DNA of 37,168 bases from Companilactobacillus futsaii JCM 17355 (GCF_001435505.1 NZ_AZDO01000007.1:1-37168); one strand, 5' to 3'. Positions 23,926-32,032 are shown, counted from the first letter of the stretch. Numbers and translations: made by a program. Notes: generated from the sequence alone by a model not told the origin.

Positions 23926-24574
23926 AGTCTTTGATTTTCAACACATCATCTAAAGGAACACGTTTTGAACGATAAGTATTGATGACTGAATCTTGTGCAT
24001 ACCCAATCGCGATACCGACTACCAAAGTTTCATCTTCAGGAATATCGGTAAATTTTCTAACGACATCAGGGAAACGAACGCTGGTGTAATTAGGAATCGT
24101 GTCGAGTCCCTTGTTTTGAGCAGCTAACATCAAGGTTTGACTGAAGGCCCCGGCATCAAAAATTGACCACTTTGAAGAATCTTTTGGAATCGTGATAAAG
24201 AGCATAGCAGGAGTGCTATATAAGTGAGAACTAGCGAAACTCATTTTCTCATGGGCTTGGTAAAAATCATCGAAGTGATGTACTATTTCGTGACGCCATT
24301 GTTTCATATTAGCTTGAGCAGCTTCACTCCAATCTTCTCGGTGCATGACGGGAAAATCAGGATATCCTTTTTGAGAGTCTTTATCTAAATAAGCTTGTTT
24401 GATACTTTCCAAAGTTTTACCAGTAGCAGCGTAAACTTTCCAAGGTTGAGAGTTGACCCATGAAGGAGCTTTTTGAGCTTCTTGAACAATTTCTTTAATT
24501 AAATCTATTTTGACCGGTGTGTCCTTGAAGTCACGGACAGAATGACGGTCATTGAGTACTTTTTTAAAATCCAT
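23924..24574 (-). CDS. Nitroreductase family protein
   Basis: A 216-residue FMN-dependent nitroreductase-fold protein. The N-terminal RHSVRDF (residues 10-16) provides the FMN-phosphate-binding arginines and SWVNSQPWKVY matches the P-S-x-x-N-x-Q-P-W motif. The C-terminal ETLVVGIAIGYAQ ends with the usual Arg-containing tail (SKRVPLDDVL). Family members reduce nitroaromatics, quinones or enoates with NAD(P)H. It starts only 2 bp after the stop of the LysR gene, so the two are co-transcribed and LysR likely controls its own nitroreductase partner. Start ATG 24574. Confidence 0.92.
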   Translation of the reverse strand: MDFKKVLNDRHSVRDFKDTPVKIDLIKEIVQEAQKAPSWVNSQPWKVYAATGKTLESIKQAYLDKDSQKGYPDFPVMHREDWSEAAQANMKQWRHEIVHHFDDFYQAHEKMSFASSHLYSTPAMLFITIPKDSSKWSIFDAGAFSQTLMLAAQNKGLDTIPNYTSVRFPDVVRKFTDIPEDETLVVGIAIGYAQDSVINTYRSKRVPLDDVLKIKD

Positions 24575-24576
24575 TA

Positions 24577-25464
24577 TTAAATTTCCTTTTTAGTAATATT
24601 TTTGCATAATGTTTCTAGAAATAATTTACCAACAGTTGGTAAGTTACGATTTTTGTTCCAAATAATTGTATTGGGTTCAGTTAATTGTGGCCTTAACGGA
24701 CGAAAAACTAAGCCATCGAGTGAGGTCGTGTCGATTAATTTGTCATAAGTCAGCGCCATGCAAGCACCAGTTTTTACTAGTAGGGCAGCGTTGAAAATCA
24801 AATTGTAAGTTCCAACAAAGTTGAATTGTTCAATTAGGCCGTTACTCCAATCTTGGAAGATCTTCTTACCTTGAACTTGGCGAGAAACCAACAGTGGCCT
24901 ACCAATTAAATCACTTGGAGAGATACTTTTATGACTGGCTAGTGGTTCATCACGTTTCATAATAATTCCCCAACGGTCTTCAGCGGGTAATTGTAAGGTG
25001 TGGTAATTGTCGAGTTGACGGTGTCCCATAATGATACCGAATTCCAAAATTCCACTACTTAAATCAGCTTGGATTGTTTCAGCGTCACCACTTCTGAAGT
25101 TGATATGAACTTCGGGATATTTGTGCATGATATCTTTGATAGTTTCCATGACACAATCTAATGCCATACTTTCACCAGCACCAATATCGAGTGTGCCGCT
25201 GACGACGTCTTGTTTTTGAAGGTTGTCAGTTGTCTTATTCACTAAAGCCAAAATTTCTTGAGCTCGTTCGAATAAGTAATAGCCATCAGGTGTCAGTTGT
25301 AATTGTCTTTTTCCACGAATGAAGAGCTTGGTACCTAGTCTGGTTTCTAGTTCATTGATCTGTCTGGACAAAGCCGGTTGGGAAACGTACAACATTCGTG
25401 CAGCTTTTGACATATTTTGTTCTTGAGCAATCTTGATAAAGTATCTCAAAACTCTAATATCCAT
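24577..25464 (-). CDS. LysR family transcriptional regulator
   Basis: A 295-residue LysR protein. The N-terminal HTH is MDIRVLRYFIKIAQEQNMSK followed by AARMLYVSQPALSRQINELE, a near-consensus recognition helix; the effector domain includes IGAGESMALDCV and GIIMGHRQLD. ATG 25464 is preferred because GGAGG sits 7 bases ahead; an in-frame GTG at 25470 is too close to it. It is co-transcribed with the nitroreductase and divergent from an acetyltransferase-SDR operon; a dyad-rich 115-bp gap holds the latter's promoter. Confidence 0.94.
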   Translation of the reverse strand: MDIRVLRYFIKIAQEQNMSKAARMLYVSQPALSRQINELETRLGTKLFIRGKRQLQLTPDGYYLFERAQEILALVNKTTDNLQKQDVVSGTLDIGAGESMALDCVMETIKDIMHKYPEVHINFRSGDAETIQADLSSGILEFGIIMGHRQLDNYHTLQLPAEDRWGIIMKRDEPLASHKSISPSDLIGRPLLVSRQVQGKKIFQDWSNGLIEQFNFVGTYNLIFNAALLVKTGACMALTYDKLIDTTSLDGLVFRPLRPQLTEPNTIIWNKNRNLPTVGKLFLETLCKNITKKEI

Positions 25465-25486
25465 TGTCACGCCTCCATTATAATTA

Positions 25487-25525
25487 AATGTTATAGATAA
25501 CCATTATCAATGAGTATTTAACATT
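25487..25525. promoter_or_regulatory. LysR binding region between divergent operons
   Basis: Two nested dyads: AATGTTA (25487-25493) with TAACATT (25519-25525), and GATAA-CCA-TTATC (25496-25508). They lie just upstream of and over the -35 of the acetyltransferase promoter, where a LysR tetramer would be expected. Confidence 0.5.
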
Positions 25526-25546
25526 ATAATAATCACTTCGTATAAT
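25518..25546 (+). promoter_or_regulatory. Promoter of acetyltransferase-SDR operon
   Basis: TTAACA (25518-25523) and a perfect TATAAT (25541-25546) with a 17-bp spacer, 34 bp upstream of the TTG start. Confidence 0.75.
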
Positions 25547-25579
25547 GAATTCAAGCATTAAGAAAAGCGAGGTGTTTTA

Positions 25580-26122
25580 TTGGAATCGCAAATGAATCTA
25601 GGTACAAAAGCCTATGAACAAATTGAGAAAATTGTTCCTATTAATCAAAAATTAGTTCAAGAATTAAATACTGGTGCTCACACTAGCGATGAGATTCGTC
25701 AAGCCGTTAGCCAGATCATTAATGAAACAATTGATTCATCGACTGAAATCAGATTACCTTTCTGGACTGATTTTGGCCGCAACTTACATATAGGTAAAAA
25801 TGTTTTTATCAATTCGGGTTCGATGTTCACTGATATGGGTGGTATTTACTTGGGAGATAACGTCTTGATTGGACCGAATGTCACGATTGCTTCAGTCAAT
25901 CATCGGGTCGATCCTGTGCAAAGACGTCATTTGGATTTGAAGTCAGTCTACATTCACGACAATGCTTGGATAGGAAGTAATGTCACAATTACTCCAGGAG
26001 TCGTTATTGGTGAAAATTCGATTGTCGGAGCTGGAGCAGTAGTTACTAAAAATGTTCCAGCCAATACCATCGTCGGTGGTGTGCCGGCACAGATAATTAG
26101 AACCATTAAAGGAGAAAATTAA
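25580..26122 (+). CDS. Hexapeptide-repeat O-acetyltransferase (maltose/galactoside acetyltransferase-like)
   Basis: A 180-residue left-handed beta-helix acetyltransferase of the LacA/Maa type. Hexapeptide repeats run from FWTDFGRNLHIGKNVFINSG through LGDNVLIGPNVTI to IVGAGAVVTKNVPANTIVGG, ending GVPAQIIR. The likely catalytic His108 is in ASVNHRVDP. These enzymes use acetyl-CoA to acetylate sugars or similar hydroxyls. The start is TTG 25580 with GAGG 7 bases upstream; ATG 25592 lacks a site. The stop codon overlaps the next gene's ATG by one base, implying translational coupling with the SDR. Acceptor unknown. Confidence 0.9.
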   Translation: MESQMNLGTKAYEQIEKIVPINQKLVQELNTGAHTSDEIRQAVSQIINETIDSSTEIRLPFWTDFGRNLHIGKNVFINSGSMFTDMGGIYLGDNVLIGPNVTIASVNHRVDPVQRRHLDLKSVYIHDNAWIGSNVTITPGVVIGENSIVGAGAVVTKNVPANTIVGGVPAQIIRTIKGEN

Positions 26123-26871
26123 TGAGTTTGCAAAATAAAGTGGTAGTAATTATGGGTGCTTCAAGTGGAATCGGTGCTGCCACAGCTAAATTACTAGCCT
26201 CCAAAGGTGCTAAAGTAACGATTGCAGCTAGAAGAATGAATCGTTTGGAAGAAATAAAACAAGCAAATCCTGACAGTGATATTTTGGCGGTTGAAGCTGA
26301 TGTTACTAAGGCAAAAGAAGTTCAAAATGTAGTCGATCAAACCGTTGCTAAATTCGGTCGTGTTGATGCTTTTTACAACAATGCGGGAATTATGCCAGTA
26401 AACAACTTAGACCAAATTGCGCAAGATGAATGGCAAAACATGCTCGATATCAATGTTAAAGGTGTTCTCAATGGAATTGCGGCTGCTCTACCAGTTATGA
26501 AAAAGCAAAAGAGTGGCCACATCATTACAACATCTTCAGTTTTAGGGTATGAAGTATTGCCGGGCTATGCTGCTTATTCAGGAACTAAGTATGCTGTTCG
26601 AGCAATCATGGAAGGACTTCGCCAAGAAGAACACCAAAATAACATTAAGACTACTATCATTGCTCCAGGATCTGTTAAGACAGAATTATTTGATTCAATC
26701 AATAATGAAGAAGTGAGAAATGGTTTAAAGGATGCTATGAAACAACCCGGTGCTGAAATGATGGCCTTAGATCCAGAAGAAATCGCACAAGCAGTGGCTT
26801 TTGTCATTGATACACCAAAGAATATGGCTGTTAATGAAATGGTAATTCGTCCTACAGGACAAGAAGTTTAA
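26122..26871 (+). CDS. SDR family oxidoreductase (classical)
   Basis: A 249-residue classical short-chain dehydrogenase. GASSGIG (12-18) binds the cofactor, with RRMNR after strand 2 suggesting NADP(H) preference; NNAG is at 86-89; the catalytic Ser138/139, Tyr152 and Lys156 (YSGTK) are all present. It resembles clavaldehyde/serine dehydrogenase-type SDRs (YdfG-like). Translation is coupled to the acetyltransferase through a TAATG overlap, and the aldo/keto reductase follows 40 bp later. Substrate not predictable. Confidence 0.94.
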   Translation: MSLQNKVVVIMGASSGIGAATAKLLASKGAKVTIAARRMNRLEEIKQANPDSDILAVEADVTKAKEVQNVVDQTVAKFGRVDAFYNNAGIMPVNNLDQIAQDEWQNMLDINVKGVLNGIAAALPVMKKQKSGHIITTSSVLGYEVLPGYAAYSGTKYAVRAIMEGLRQEEHQNNIKTTIIAPGSVKTELFDSINNEEVRNGLKDAMKQPGAEMMALDPEEIAQAVAFVIDTPKNMAVNEMVIRPTGQEV

Positions 26872-26883
26872 TAGAATATATAA

Positions 26884-26897
26884 TGAAAACGATACAA
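26884..26897 (+). promoter_or_regulatory. cre-like site upstream of aldo/keto reductase
   Basis: TGAAAACGATACAA matches the cre consensus TGWAANCGNTNNCA except position 13. It lies 15 bp before the AKR start codon, in the gap after the SDR gene. Confidence 0.4.
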
Positions 26898-26911
26898 AAA
26901 GGAGAAATTTT

Positions 26912-27778
26912 ATGTCAATTTTTGACGAAACATTCACAATGAACAATGGAGTTAAAATTCCAAGATTAGCTTTAGGAGTTTGGGAAATCCCTGATGATAA
27001 GGTAGCCGATGCGGTTAAATCTGCAGTTAAAGTTGGTTATCGTCACATCGATACAGCTCAAGCTTATGGCAACGAACGTGGTGTCGGTGAGGGTGTAAGA
27101 AACGCTGGAATTTCACGTGACAAACTATTCGTCAATTCTAAAGTTGCGGCTGAAATCAAGAACTATGACGAAGCTAAGAAGTCAATCGATGAAACTTTGG
27201 AAAAGATGGGCTTAGATTATTTGGATATGATGATTATTCACAATCCTCAACCTTGGAAAGAAGTAAACCAAGGTAATGATCGTCACTTTGAGGGTAACTT
27301 ACAAACTTGGCATGCTATGGAAGATGCTGTTAAAGCTGGTAAGTTAAAGACTATCGGTGTTTCTAGTTTTCAAAAAGAAGACTTGGACAATTTGATCAAG
27401 AATTCTGACACTAAACCCGCTGTTAACCAAATCCAAATTCACATCGGTGATACACCAAGTGATTTGATTAAATATTCTCAAGATAACGGCATTGTTGTTG
27501 AAGCCTTCTCACCAATTGCTCACGGTGCCGCTATGAATGATGAAACGATCAAACAAATGGCTGCCAAGTATAATGTTTCTGTTCCACAATTGTGCATTCG
27601 CTATGACTGGCAATTAAATGTTGTCGTTCTACCAAAGACAGCTAACCCAGATCACATGAAGTCAAACGCTGATATCAACTTTGAAATTTCAGCTGAAGAT
27701 ATGAAGACTTTGGCAAAAATCGATCAAATGAATTATGGAGATGCCAGTGCTTATCCAGTATTCGGTGGTAAAATCTAG
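26912..27778 (+). CDS. Aldo/keto reductase (AKR5-like)
   Basis: A 288-residue NADPH-dependent aldo/keto reductase. The catalytic tetrad is complete: Asp47 and Tyr52 (HIDTAQAYGN), Lys77 (VNSKVA) and His110 (MMIIHNPQPW). The C-terminal VVLPKTANPDHMKSN loop corresponds to the IPKS cofactor phosphate region, with T replacing S. These enzymes reduce aldehydes and ketones to alcohols. AAAGGAG precedes ATG 26912. It may be the last gene of the acetyltransferase-SDR operon; a terminator comes 160 bp downstream. Confidence 0.94.
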   Translation: MSIFDETFTMNNGVKIPRLALGVWEIPDDKVADAVKSAVKVGYRHIDTAQAYGNERGVGEGVRNAGISRDKLFVNSKVAAEIKNYDEAKKSIDETLEKMGLDYLDMMIIHNPQPWKEVNQGNDRHFEGNLQTWHAMEDAVKAGKLKTIGVSSFQKEDLDNLIKNSDTKPAVNQIQIHIGDTPSDLIKYSQDNGIVVEAFSPIAHGAAMNDETIKQMAAKYNVSVPQLCIRYDWQLNVVVLPKTANPDHMKSNADINFEISAEDMKTLAKIDQMNYGDASAYPVFGGKI

Positions 27779-27907
27779 AGCAACGTGTTATCTTTAAGAT
27801 AATAAAAATTCAGGAGAAATGCTTGATGATTGTATCTAAGTAAGGATCATAAAATTTGAACAGAGAAAAATAGCTTTCTTTGTTGTACCCAAATTGCCTT
27901 ACAGATA

Positions 27908-27927
27908 TTATCAAAATATTTTGATAA
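27908..27927. repeat. Perfect 20-bp palindrome
   Basis: TTATCAAAATATTTTGATAA is fully self-complementary. It lies between the AKR stop and a terminator, about 80 bp upstream of the GNAT gene. It may be an operator or part of 3' RNA structure. Confidence 0.6.
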
Positions 27928-27936
27928 AAGTCCTTA

Positions 27937-27964
27937 AGTGCAGTTTGTTGACTGCACTTTTTTT
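27937..27964 (+). terminator. Terminator after aldo/keto reductase
   Basis: AGTGCAGT and ACTGCACT form a perfect 8-bp stem around TTGTTG, followed by TTTTTT. Confidence 0.92.
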
Positions 27965-28008
27965 GTATTCTGAGAGGTGATTTACTAATTAAAAAGGAAT
28001 ATAAAAAA

Positions 28009-28665
28009 TTGACTAAACAAATTAAATTAAGACTAGAAACAAAATCAGATCATAAGAAAACAGAAATCATGTTGCGTAACGCTTTTTGGAATGAATTTCA
28101 ACCAGGCTGTGTCGAACATTATTTGATGAATAAGATTAGAAATCATCCCCGTTTTGTATCAAAATTGGATACGGTGGCAGTAGTAGGTGATGAAATCGTC
28201 GGTTGTGCCACCTTTTTGGAAGATAAAATCCAAGGTGACGATGGCAAAACACATTCTATTTTGTGCTTAGGACCTTTGGCAGTAGCACCAGAGTATCAAC
28301 AAAATGGCCTCGGTGGACGACTAATTGAACATTCGAAAAAACAGGCTTTGAAATTAGGTTATAACGGGATTATTTTGTATGGAGATCCTAATTACTATAG
28401 TAGAAAAGGTTTTGAACCAGCTAAGAATTACAATATTAGAATGGCTAATGATAAGTTTGCGACAGTTCTACAAGTTGCGCCATTGTACCAAGGTGCTTTA
28501 AAGGATTGTGCGGGTAGATACGTTGAAGATGAAGTTTATGGTGTGGACCAAGCCAAAGTGGATGCCTTTGATGCACAATTTCCGTTCAAAGAAAAGGTGA
28601 CTAATAATGCTTCACAATTACATTTTCAGAAGTTGATTGAATCGCAAGATGTGGAATTGGGATAG
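28009..28665 (+). CDS. GNAT family N-acetyltransferase
   Basis: A 218-residue GNAT protein. The acetyl-CoA-binding motif A is LGPLAVAPEYQQNGLGGRLI (residues 87-106), containing the Q-x-x-G-x-G signature; ILYGDPNYYSRKGFEPA follows, as in YhbS-type GNATs. The substrate is unknown. I accept TTG 28009 as the start: AAAGGA lies 10 bases ahead, there is no ATG near, and TKQIKLRLETKSD is a sensible first strand. It sits alone between a terminator and the toxin-antitoxin pair. Confidence 0.88.
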   Translation: MTKQIKLRLETKSDHKKTEIMLRNAFWNEFQPGCVEHYLMNKIRNHPRFVSKLDTVAVVGDEIVGCATFLEDKIQGDDGKTHSILCLGPLAVAPEYQQNGLGGRLIEHSKKQALKLGYNGIILYGDPNYYSRKGFEPAKNYNIRMANDKFATVLQVAPLYQGALKDCAGRYVEDEVYGVDQAKVDAFDAQFPFKEKVTNNASQLHFQKLIESQDVELG

Positions 28666-28706
28666 TATCATAGGAATTTAAAAATAATTCAATTAAATAT
28701 ATCGTA

Positions 28707-28727
28707 ATTTAGTTAAGAAGACTAAAT
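28707..28727. promoter_or_regulatory. Candidate operator of the HigBA-like pair
   Basis: ATTTAGT-N7-ACTAAAT is a perfect 7-bp-arm dyad 15 bp upstream of the toxin start codon, the expected place for antitoxin autorepression. Confidence 0.45.
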
Positions 28728-28742
28728 ATGATAGGTTTAAAG

Positions 28743-29039
28743 ATGAATATTATTTTTAAGAATCGGAAACTAGAAAATGAGTGCTTGAATCCAAAAATTA
28801 CAACACGAAGATATGGTATCAAAATGTCTTTAAAAATTAAGCAAAGAATTGTTGAAATCAAAGCAGCGGACACAGTAGAGCAATTAGTTGAATTTTCTAT
28901 TGGAAGATGTCATCCTTTGCGTGGAAGTAGAACGGGAGAAAACGCAGTTGATTTAGTACATCCATTCAGAATGGTTTTTACAAAAGTTAATAGTGTAAGT
29001 AGGACTGTATGTATTATAGAAATAGTAGATTATCATTAG
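28743..29039 (+). CDS. HigB-like RelE/ParE-superfamily toxin
   Basis: A 98-residue protein matching the HigB host-inhibition toxin pattern. It begins MNIIFKNRKLENEC, has a helical K-Q-R-I-V-E-I-K-A-A segment, then HPLRGSRTGENAVDLVHPFR, equivalent to the L-x-G-d-r-x-G-x-[yw]-x-[ir] core, and ends with the characteristic IEIVDYH. HigB toxins cleave ribosome-bound mRNA. ATG 28743 is preferred (AGG 8 bases upstream) over ATG 28728, which overlaps the edge of the dyad. The antitoxin-like gene starts 14 bp downstream: the toxin-first order is typical of HigBA. Confidence 0.78.
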   Translation: MNIIFKNRKLENECLNPKITTRRYGIKMSLKIKQRIVEIKAADTVEQLVEFSIGRCHPLRGSRTGENAVDLVHPFRMVFTKVNSVSRTVCIIEIVDYH

Positions 29040-29053
29040 TCGGAGGAATCAAG

Positions 29054-29359
29054 ATGTTTTCATATGGGAAAGAAACAATCGCCATAGCACCGGGGGCAAC
29101 GATTTACGAACAAATAGTAGACCGAAAAATCACATTTAGTGATTTTTCTCAACAAATAGGTATGGACAAAAAAGATACAGAAAAACTATTTACTGGAAAA
29201 ATAAAAATTACACCTGAGATTGCAAACAAATTGACCAAAATCTTGGGTATACCAACTACTTTTTGGCTTAATATGGAGGCTCAATATCGTGATGATCTTA
29301 AACAAATCGAATTAGAACAAAAAGATAGTGGATATGATTTTTCCAAAATAGAAAATTAA
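29054..29359 (+). CDS. HigA-like XRE antitoxin
   Basis: A 101-residue HTH protein of the HigA/VapI type. After MFSYGKETIAIAPGATIYEQ come the HTH helices (ITFSDFSQQIGMDKKDTEKL) and the typical ITPEIANKLTKILGIPTTFW segment. It would bind and neutralise the HigB-like toxin and repress the operon. ATG 29054 has CGGAGGA 7 bases ahead. The N-terminal GKETIAIAPGATI is clearly related to the HTH protein at 34230 (KKTIAVPPGATI), which has no partner toxin. Confidence 0.85.
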   Translation: MFSYGKETIAIAPGATIYEQIVDRKITFSDFSQQIGMDKKDTEKLFTGKIKITPEIANKLTKILGIPTTFWLNMEAQYRDDLKQIELEQKDSGYDFSKIEN

Positions 29360-29368
29360 ACAGGAAGA

Positions 29369-29403
29369 GATGGGATTTTTAAGTTAAATTCCATCTTTTT
29401 TTG
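29369..29403 (+). terminator. Terminator after HigBA-like pair
   Basis: GATGGGATTT pairs with AAATTCCATC (one G-U), followed by seven T. Confidence 0.88.
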
Positions 29404-29439
29404 ATATTTTCAGGTATTCTGTTGTTAAGGAGAAAAACT

Positions 29440-30933
29440 ATGGCAAAAAAAAGACAAATAACAGATATTGAATCTGAATTTAAACAGAGTAAAGAATTTG
29501 AAATTTTAACAGACTTTGAGAAATCAGAGGTTGCTGATGTATTTGAAACAATCGCTGATACAACTAGTGATGATGATTATAGTGATTATACAAAGTGGGA
29601 TGCAGATTTTATAGTTGCGTTAGTATTTTCATTATTTGATCAGTTGGGCAATAGTACTGCGCAAGATGCTACGAGAGCAATCGTTATTTACGATATATTA
29701 AAAGCGGTCTTACGTTTTTTGGCATCGAAAAATAAGTTACAAATACCTCTTTTTGAACTAAATCAATTGTTTAATCTTATTGATTCTGAACTTAGCTTAA
29801 ATAGTTTCCAAAGAATACGTGAACCAAATTACCAAGATCCAGCTCTACCAGGATGGCGTCGATATGTTGCAAATGATATTACCAATTATATGGGTGAGTG
29901 GATTGACGCATATGTTGAAAGTTCTGACTGGGCTAAACGTCCAAAAGGTGTAACGGAAGATTTTCTTTCATCATTAATGTTTTCAATGACTGAATATGTC
30001 TATAATATTTATCGAAAAACTCCCAAAACTTGGACTAAAACAGCATTGAATGGTGTCATGGAAAATGAATTTATAACTAATATGGATTTAGAAGATGAAG
30101 ACTACCGTCTAATCGTTCCAGCAATGTCAGCGTTTATTGATTTTGTGGCAGAAAACGGCTGGATCAATGCACAAAAAGCAGCTAATTATAAACGTTACTT
30201 AGCAGCTGGTGAAGAGAAGATGATTGAAGCGTCACACGATGATACAAAAGCAGGACCTGCAAAATTAGTTTACAAAGAAATGGAAAGACAGGGTGTGGAT
30301 ATCGATGATGATGAAGAAGTTGAGAAATTCATTCAAAATTTGAATGAAAATGGTGGTATCGATAGTTTGTTACCAGACGATGAACCTAATAAAGCCAGAA
30401 ATTTCACTGATGGTGAATTGGCCGCAATTTTAACTGATAAAGCTACTCTAGAATCATTTTCTCAAGCTGTTGATCCTGATTTTGAGACGAATTTTTTGGG
30501 AGACCATCATTTAGTCGAACTTAATAATAAAAAATGGAGTATTAAACAAGCTAAAGCAGTTCATCTTCAAGGTATTAAAGATGGTATTAAAATGTGGCTA
30601 GGACGTGACCGAGATAAGTACGAGTTACCAGCGGGAATTGATGTGGTATCACTAGTTGGTACCGTTGCTGAATTAGAGGACACGCTTTATTCACAACACT
30701 TACAAACACCTAAAGAATGGACACCAGCAACTTGGAGAGAATTTGGACAGTGGGCTCGTGATAATCAAGCTAGAGGACGAAATAAAGAAGCCACAAAATT
30801 ATTTACTAGTGTGATTAGGATTCAAGCTGATAATAAAAGAATTTCTCCACAAAAAGCCAATCAGCTGTTATTCGCCATGAGAGGTGAAGATAATAATATA
30901 ATTTCGTTAGATGATGCTAGAAAGAAAAAATAG
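29440..30933 (+). CDS. Unrecognised 497-residue acidic cytosolic protein
   Basis: I do not recognise this protein. It has no signal peptide, membrane segment or nucleotide-binding motif. It looks largely helical and acidic, with clusters such as TTSDDDYSDYTKWD (about 42-55) and VDIDDDEEVEKF (about 285-296), and a basic C-terminus ending DDARKKK. A middle stretch (135-165) contains PALPGWRRYVANDITNYMGE, and the last third has WTPATWREFGQWARDNQARG followed by a helix resembling a TPR-like segment (KEATKLFTSVIRIQAD). AAGGAG 8 bases before ATG 29440 confirms the start. It follows the HigBA terminator and could be a separate accessory gene. Coding is certain from length and start context; function is not. 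Confidence 0.6.
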   Translation: MAKKRQITDIESEFKQSKEFEILTDFEKSEVADVFETIADTTSDDDYSDYTKWDADFIVALVFSLFDQLGNSTAQDATRAIVIYDILKAVLRFLASKNKLQIPLFELNQLFNLIDSELSLNSFQRIREPNYQDPALPGWRRYVANDITNYMGEWIDAYVESSDWAKRPKGVTEDFLSSLMFSMTEYVYNIYRKTPKTWTKTALNGVMENEFITNMDLEDEDYRLIVPAMSAFIDFVAENGWINAQKAANYKRYLAAGEEKMIEASHDDTKAGPAKLVYKEMERQGVDIDDDEEVEKFIQNLNENGGIDSLLPDDEPNKARNFTDGELAAILTDKATLESFSQAVDPDFETNFLGDHHLVELNNKKWSIKQAKAVHLQGIKDGIKMWLGRDRDKYELPAGIDVVSLVGTVAELEDTLYSQHLQTPKEWTPATWREFGQWARDNQARGRNKEATKLFTSVIRIQADNKRISPQKANQLLFAMRGEDNNIISLDDARKKK

Positions 30934-30934
30934 C

Positions 30935-30953
30935 ATACATTAAACGTATACTA
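30935..30953. promoter_or_regulatory. LysR box upstream of aldo/keto reductase (copy 1)
   Basis: ATACATTAAACGTATACTA differs at only three of 19 positions from the sequence at 33124-33142. It contains the dyad ATAC-N7-GTAT (a T-N11-A box). Its centre is about 62 bp upstream of the start site predicted from TATACT (30994-30999). Confidence 0.65.
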
Positions 30954-31032
30954 CCATGTCATTTTAGTAATTTTTTAATCATGAATTACGTCTTATACTA
31001 ATCACAACGAATAAACAAGAAGAGGTAATTAC

Positions 31033-31902
31033 ATGACAAACATTCCTACATTCAAATTAAATGACGGCACAGAAATTCCATCATTTGGTTTCGGCGTTTT
31101 CCAAATTCCTGCAGATGGAACTACTTACAAGGCAGTCAGCGATGCTTTGAAACTAGGCTATCGTCACATTGACACTGCAGTCGCATACTTCAACGAACAA
31201 GAAGTCGGCAAAGCTATCAAAGACAGCGGCATTCCTCGTGACCAAATCTGGGTGACTTCAAAAATGTGGCTCCAAGATTATGCTTATGAAGACGCTAAAA
31301 AGGCGATTGATCTTTCACTTAAAAAATTAGGCTTAGATTATATTGATTTGTACTTAATTCATCAACCATATGGAAAAGTTGATGAAGCTTGGAAGGCTAT
31401 GGAAGAAGCCAAAAAAGCCGGCAAGATTCGTTCAATCGGTGTTTCCAACATGACTCCTAAGATTTGGAATGAATTTGTGCCTAAGTTTGCGACAATGCCT
31501 AGCGTTAACCAAGTTCAATTTGACCCATATTTCCAACAAAAAGAACTACGTCAAATTATGGCTAAAGCACACGTAACTCTAGAAGCTTGGGGTCCACTTG
31601 GCCAAGGTAGTAAGGAATTGTTCAGCGAACCATTGTTGAATGATCTAGCTAAGAAATATGGTAAAGATGTTGGACAAATTATCCTACGTTTTGAACATCA
31701 AGAAGGTGTGATCGTCTTTCCTAAGTCAGTTCACGAAGCAAGAATTAAATCTAACAAAGATATCTTTGATTTTGAATTAACTTCAGATGAGATGGATTCA
31801 ATCAGAGCCTTGGACCGTAATGGTAAAGGCATGCACGATCCTGATGCACCTGGTGTTGAAGATATGTTGTTGAATGCTCTTGATGTCCACGCTAATGATT
31901 GA
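31033..31902 (+). CDS. Aldo/keto reductase (AKR5-like)
   Basis: A 289-residue aldo/keto reductase with the full tetrad Asp47, Tyr52 (HIDTAVAYFN), Lys77 (TSKMWL) and His110 (YLIHQPYG). IVFPKSVHEARIKSN is the NADPH 2'-phosphate loop. It is a close paralogue of the AKR at 33220 (both share SVHEARIK and the HQPYG loop) and more distant from the one at 26912. AGAAGAGGT precedes ATG 31033. The upstream DNA carries a LysR box nearly identical to the one beside the LysR gene 1.3 kb downstream, so that regulator probably controls it too. A terminator follows. Confidence 0.95.
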   Translation: MTNIPTFKLNDGTEIPSFGFGVFQIPADGTTYKAVSDALKLGYRHIDTAVAYFNEQEVGKAIKDSGIPRDQIWVTSKMWLQDYAYEDAKKAIDLSLKKLGLDYIDLYLIHQPYGKVDEAWKAMEEAKKAGKIRSIGVSNMTPKIWNEFVPKFATMPSVNQVQFDPYFQQKELRQIMAKAHVTLEAWGPLGQGSKELFSEPLLNDLAKKYGKDVGQIILRFEHQEGVIVFPKSVHEARIKSNKDIFDFELTSDEMDSIRALDRNGKGMHDPDAPGVEDMLLNALDVHAND

Positions 31903-31918
31903 AATTAGATAAGAAGAG

Positions 31919-31956
31919 AGCTCTCAGATTGTTATGTCTGGGAGCTTTTATTTTTT
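31919..31956 (+). terminator. Terminator after aldo/keto reductase
   Basis: AGCTCTCAGA pairs with TCTGGGAGCT (one G-U) around an 8-base loop, followed by TTTTATTTTTT. Confidence 0.9.
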
Positions 31957-32032
31957 GCATTTTTGCTTGTTTACAAAACATATGTTCTGTATGATGAAAT
32001 CGTGAATTGGTATAATCGGAAAGGAAGATAAT

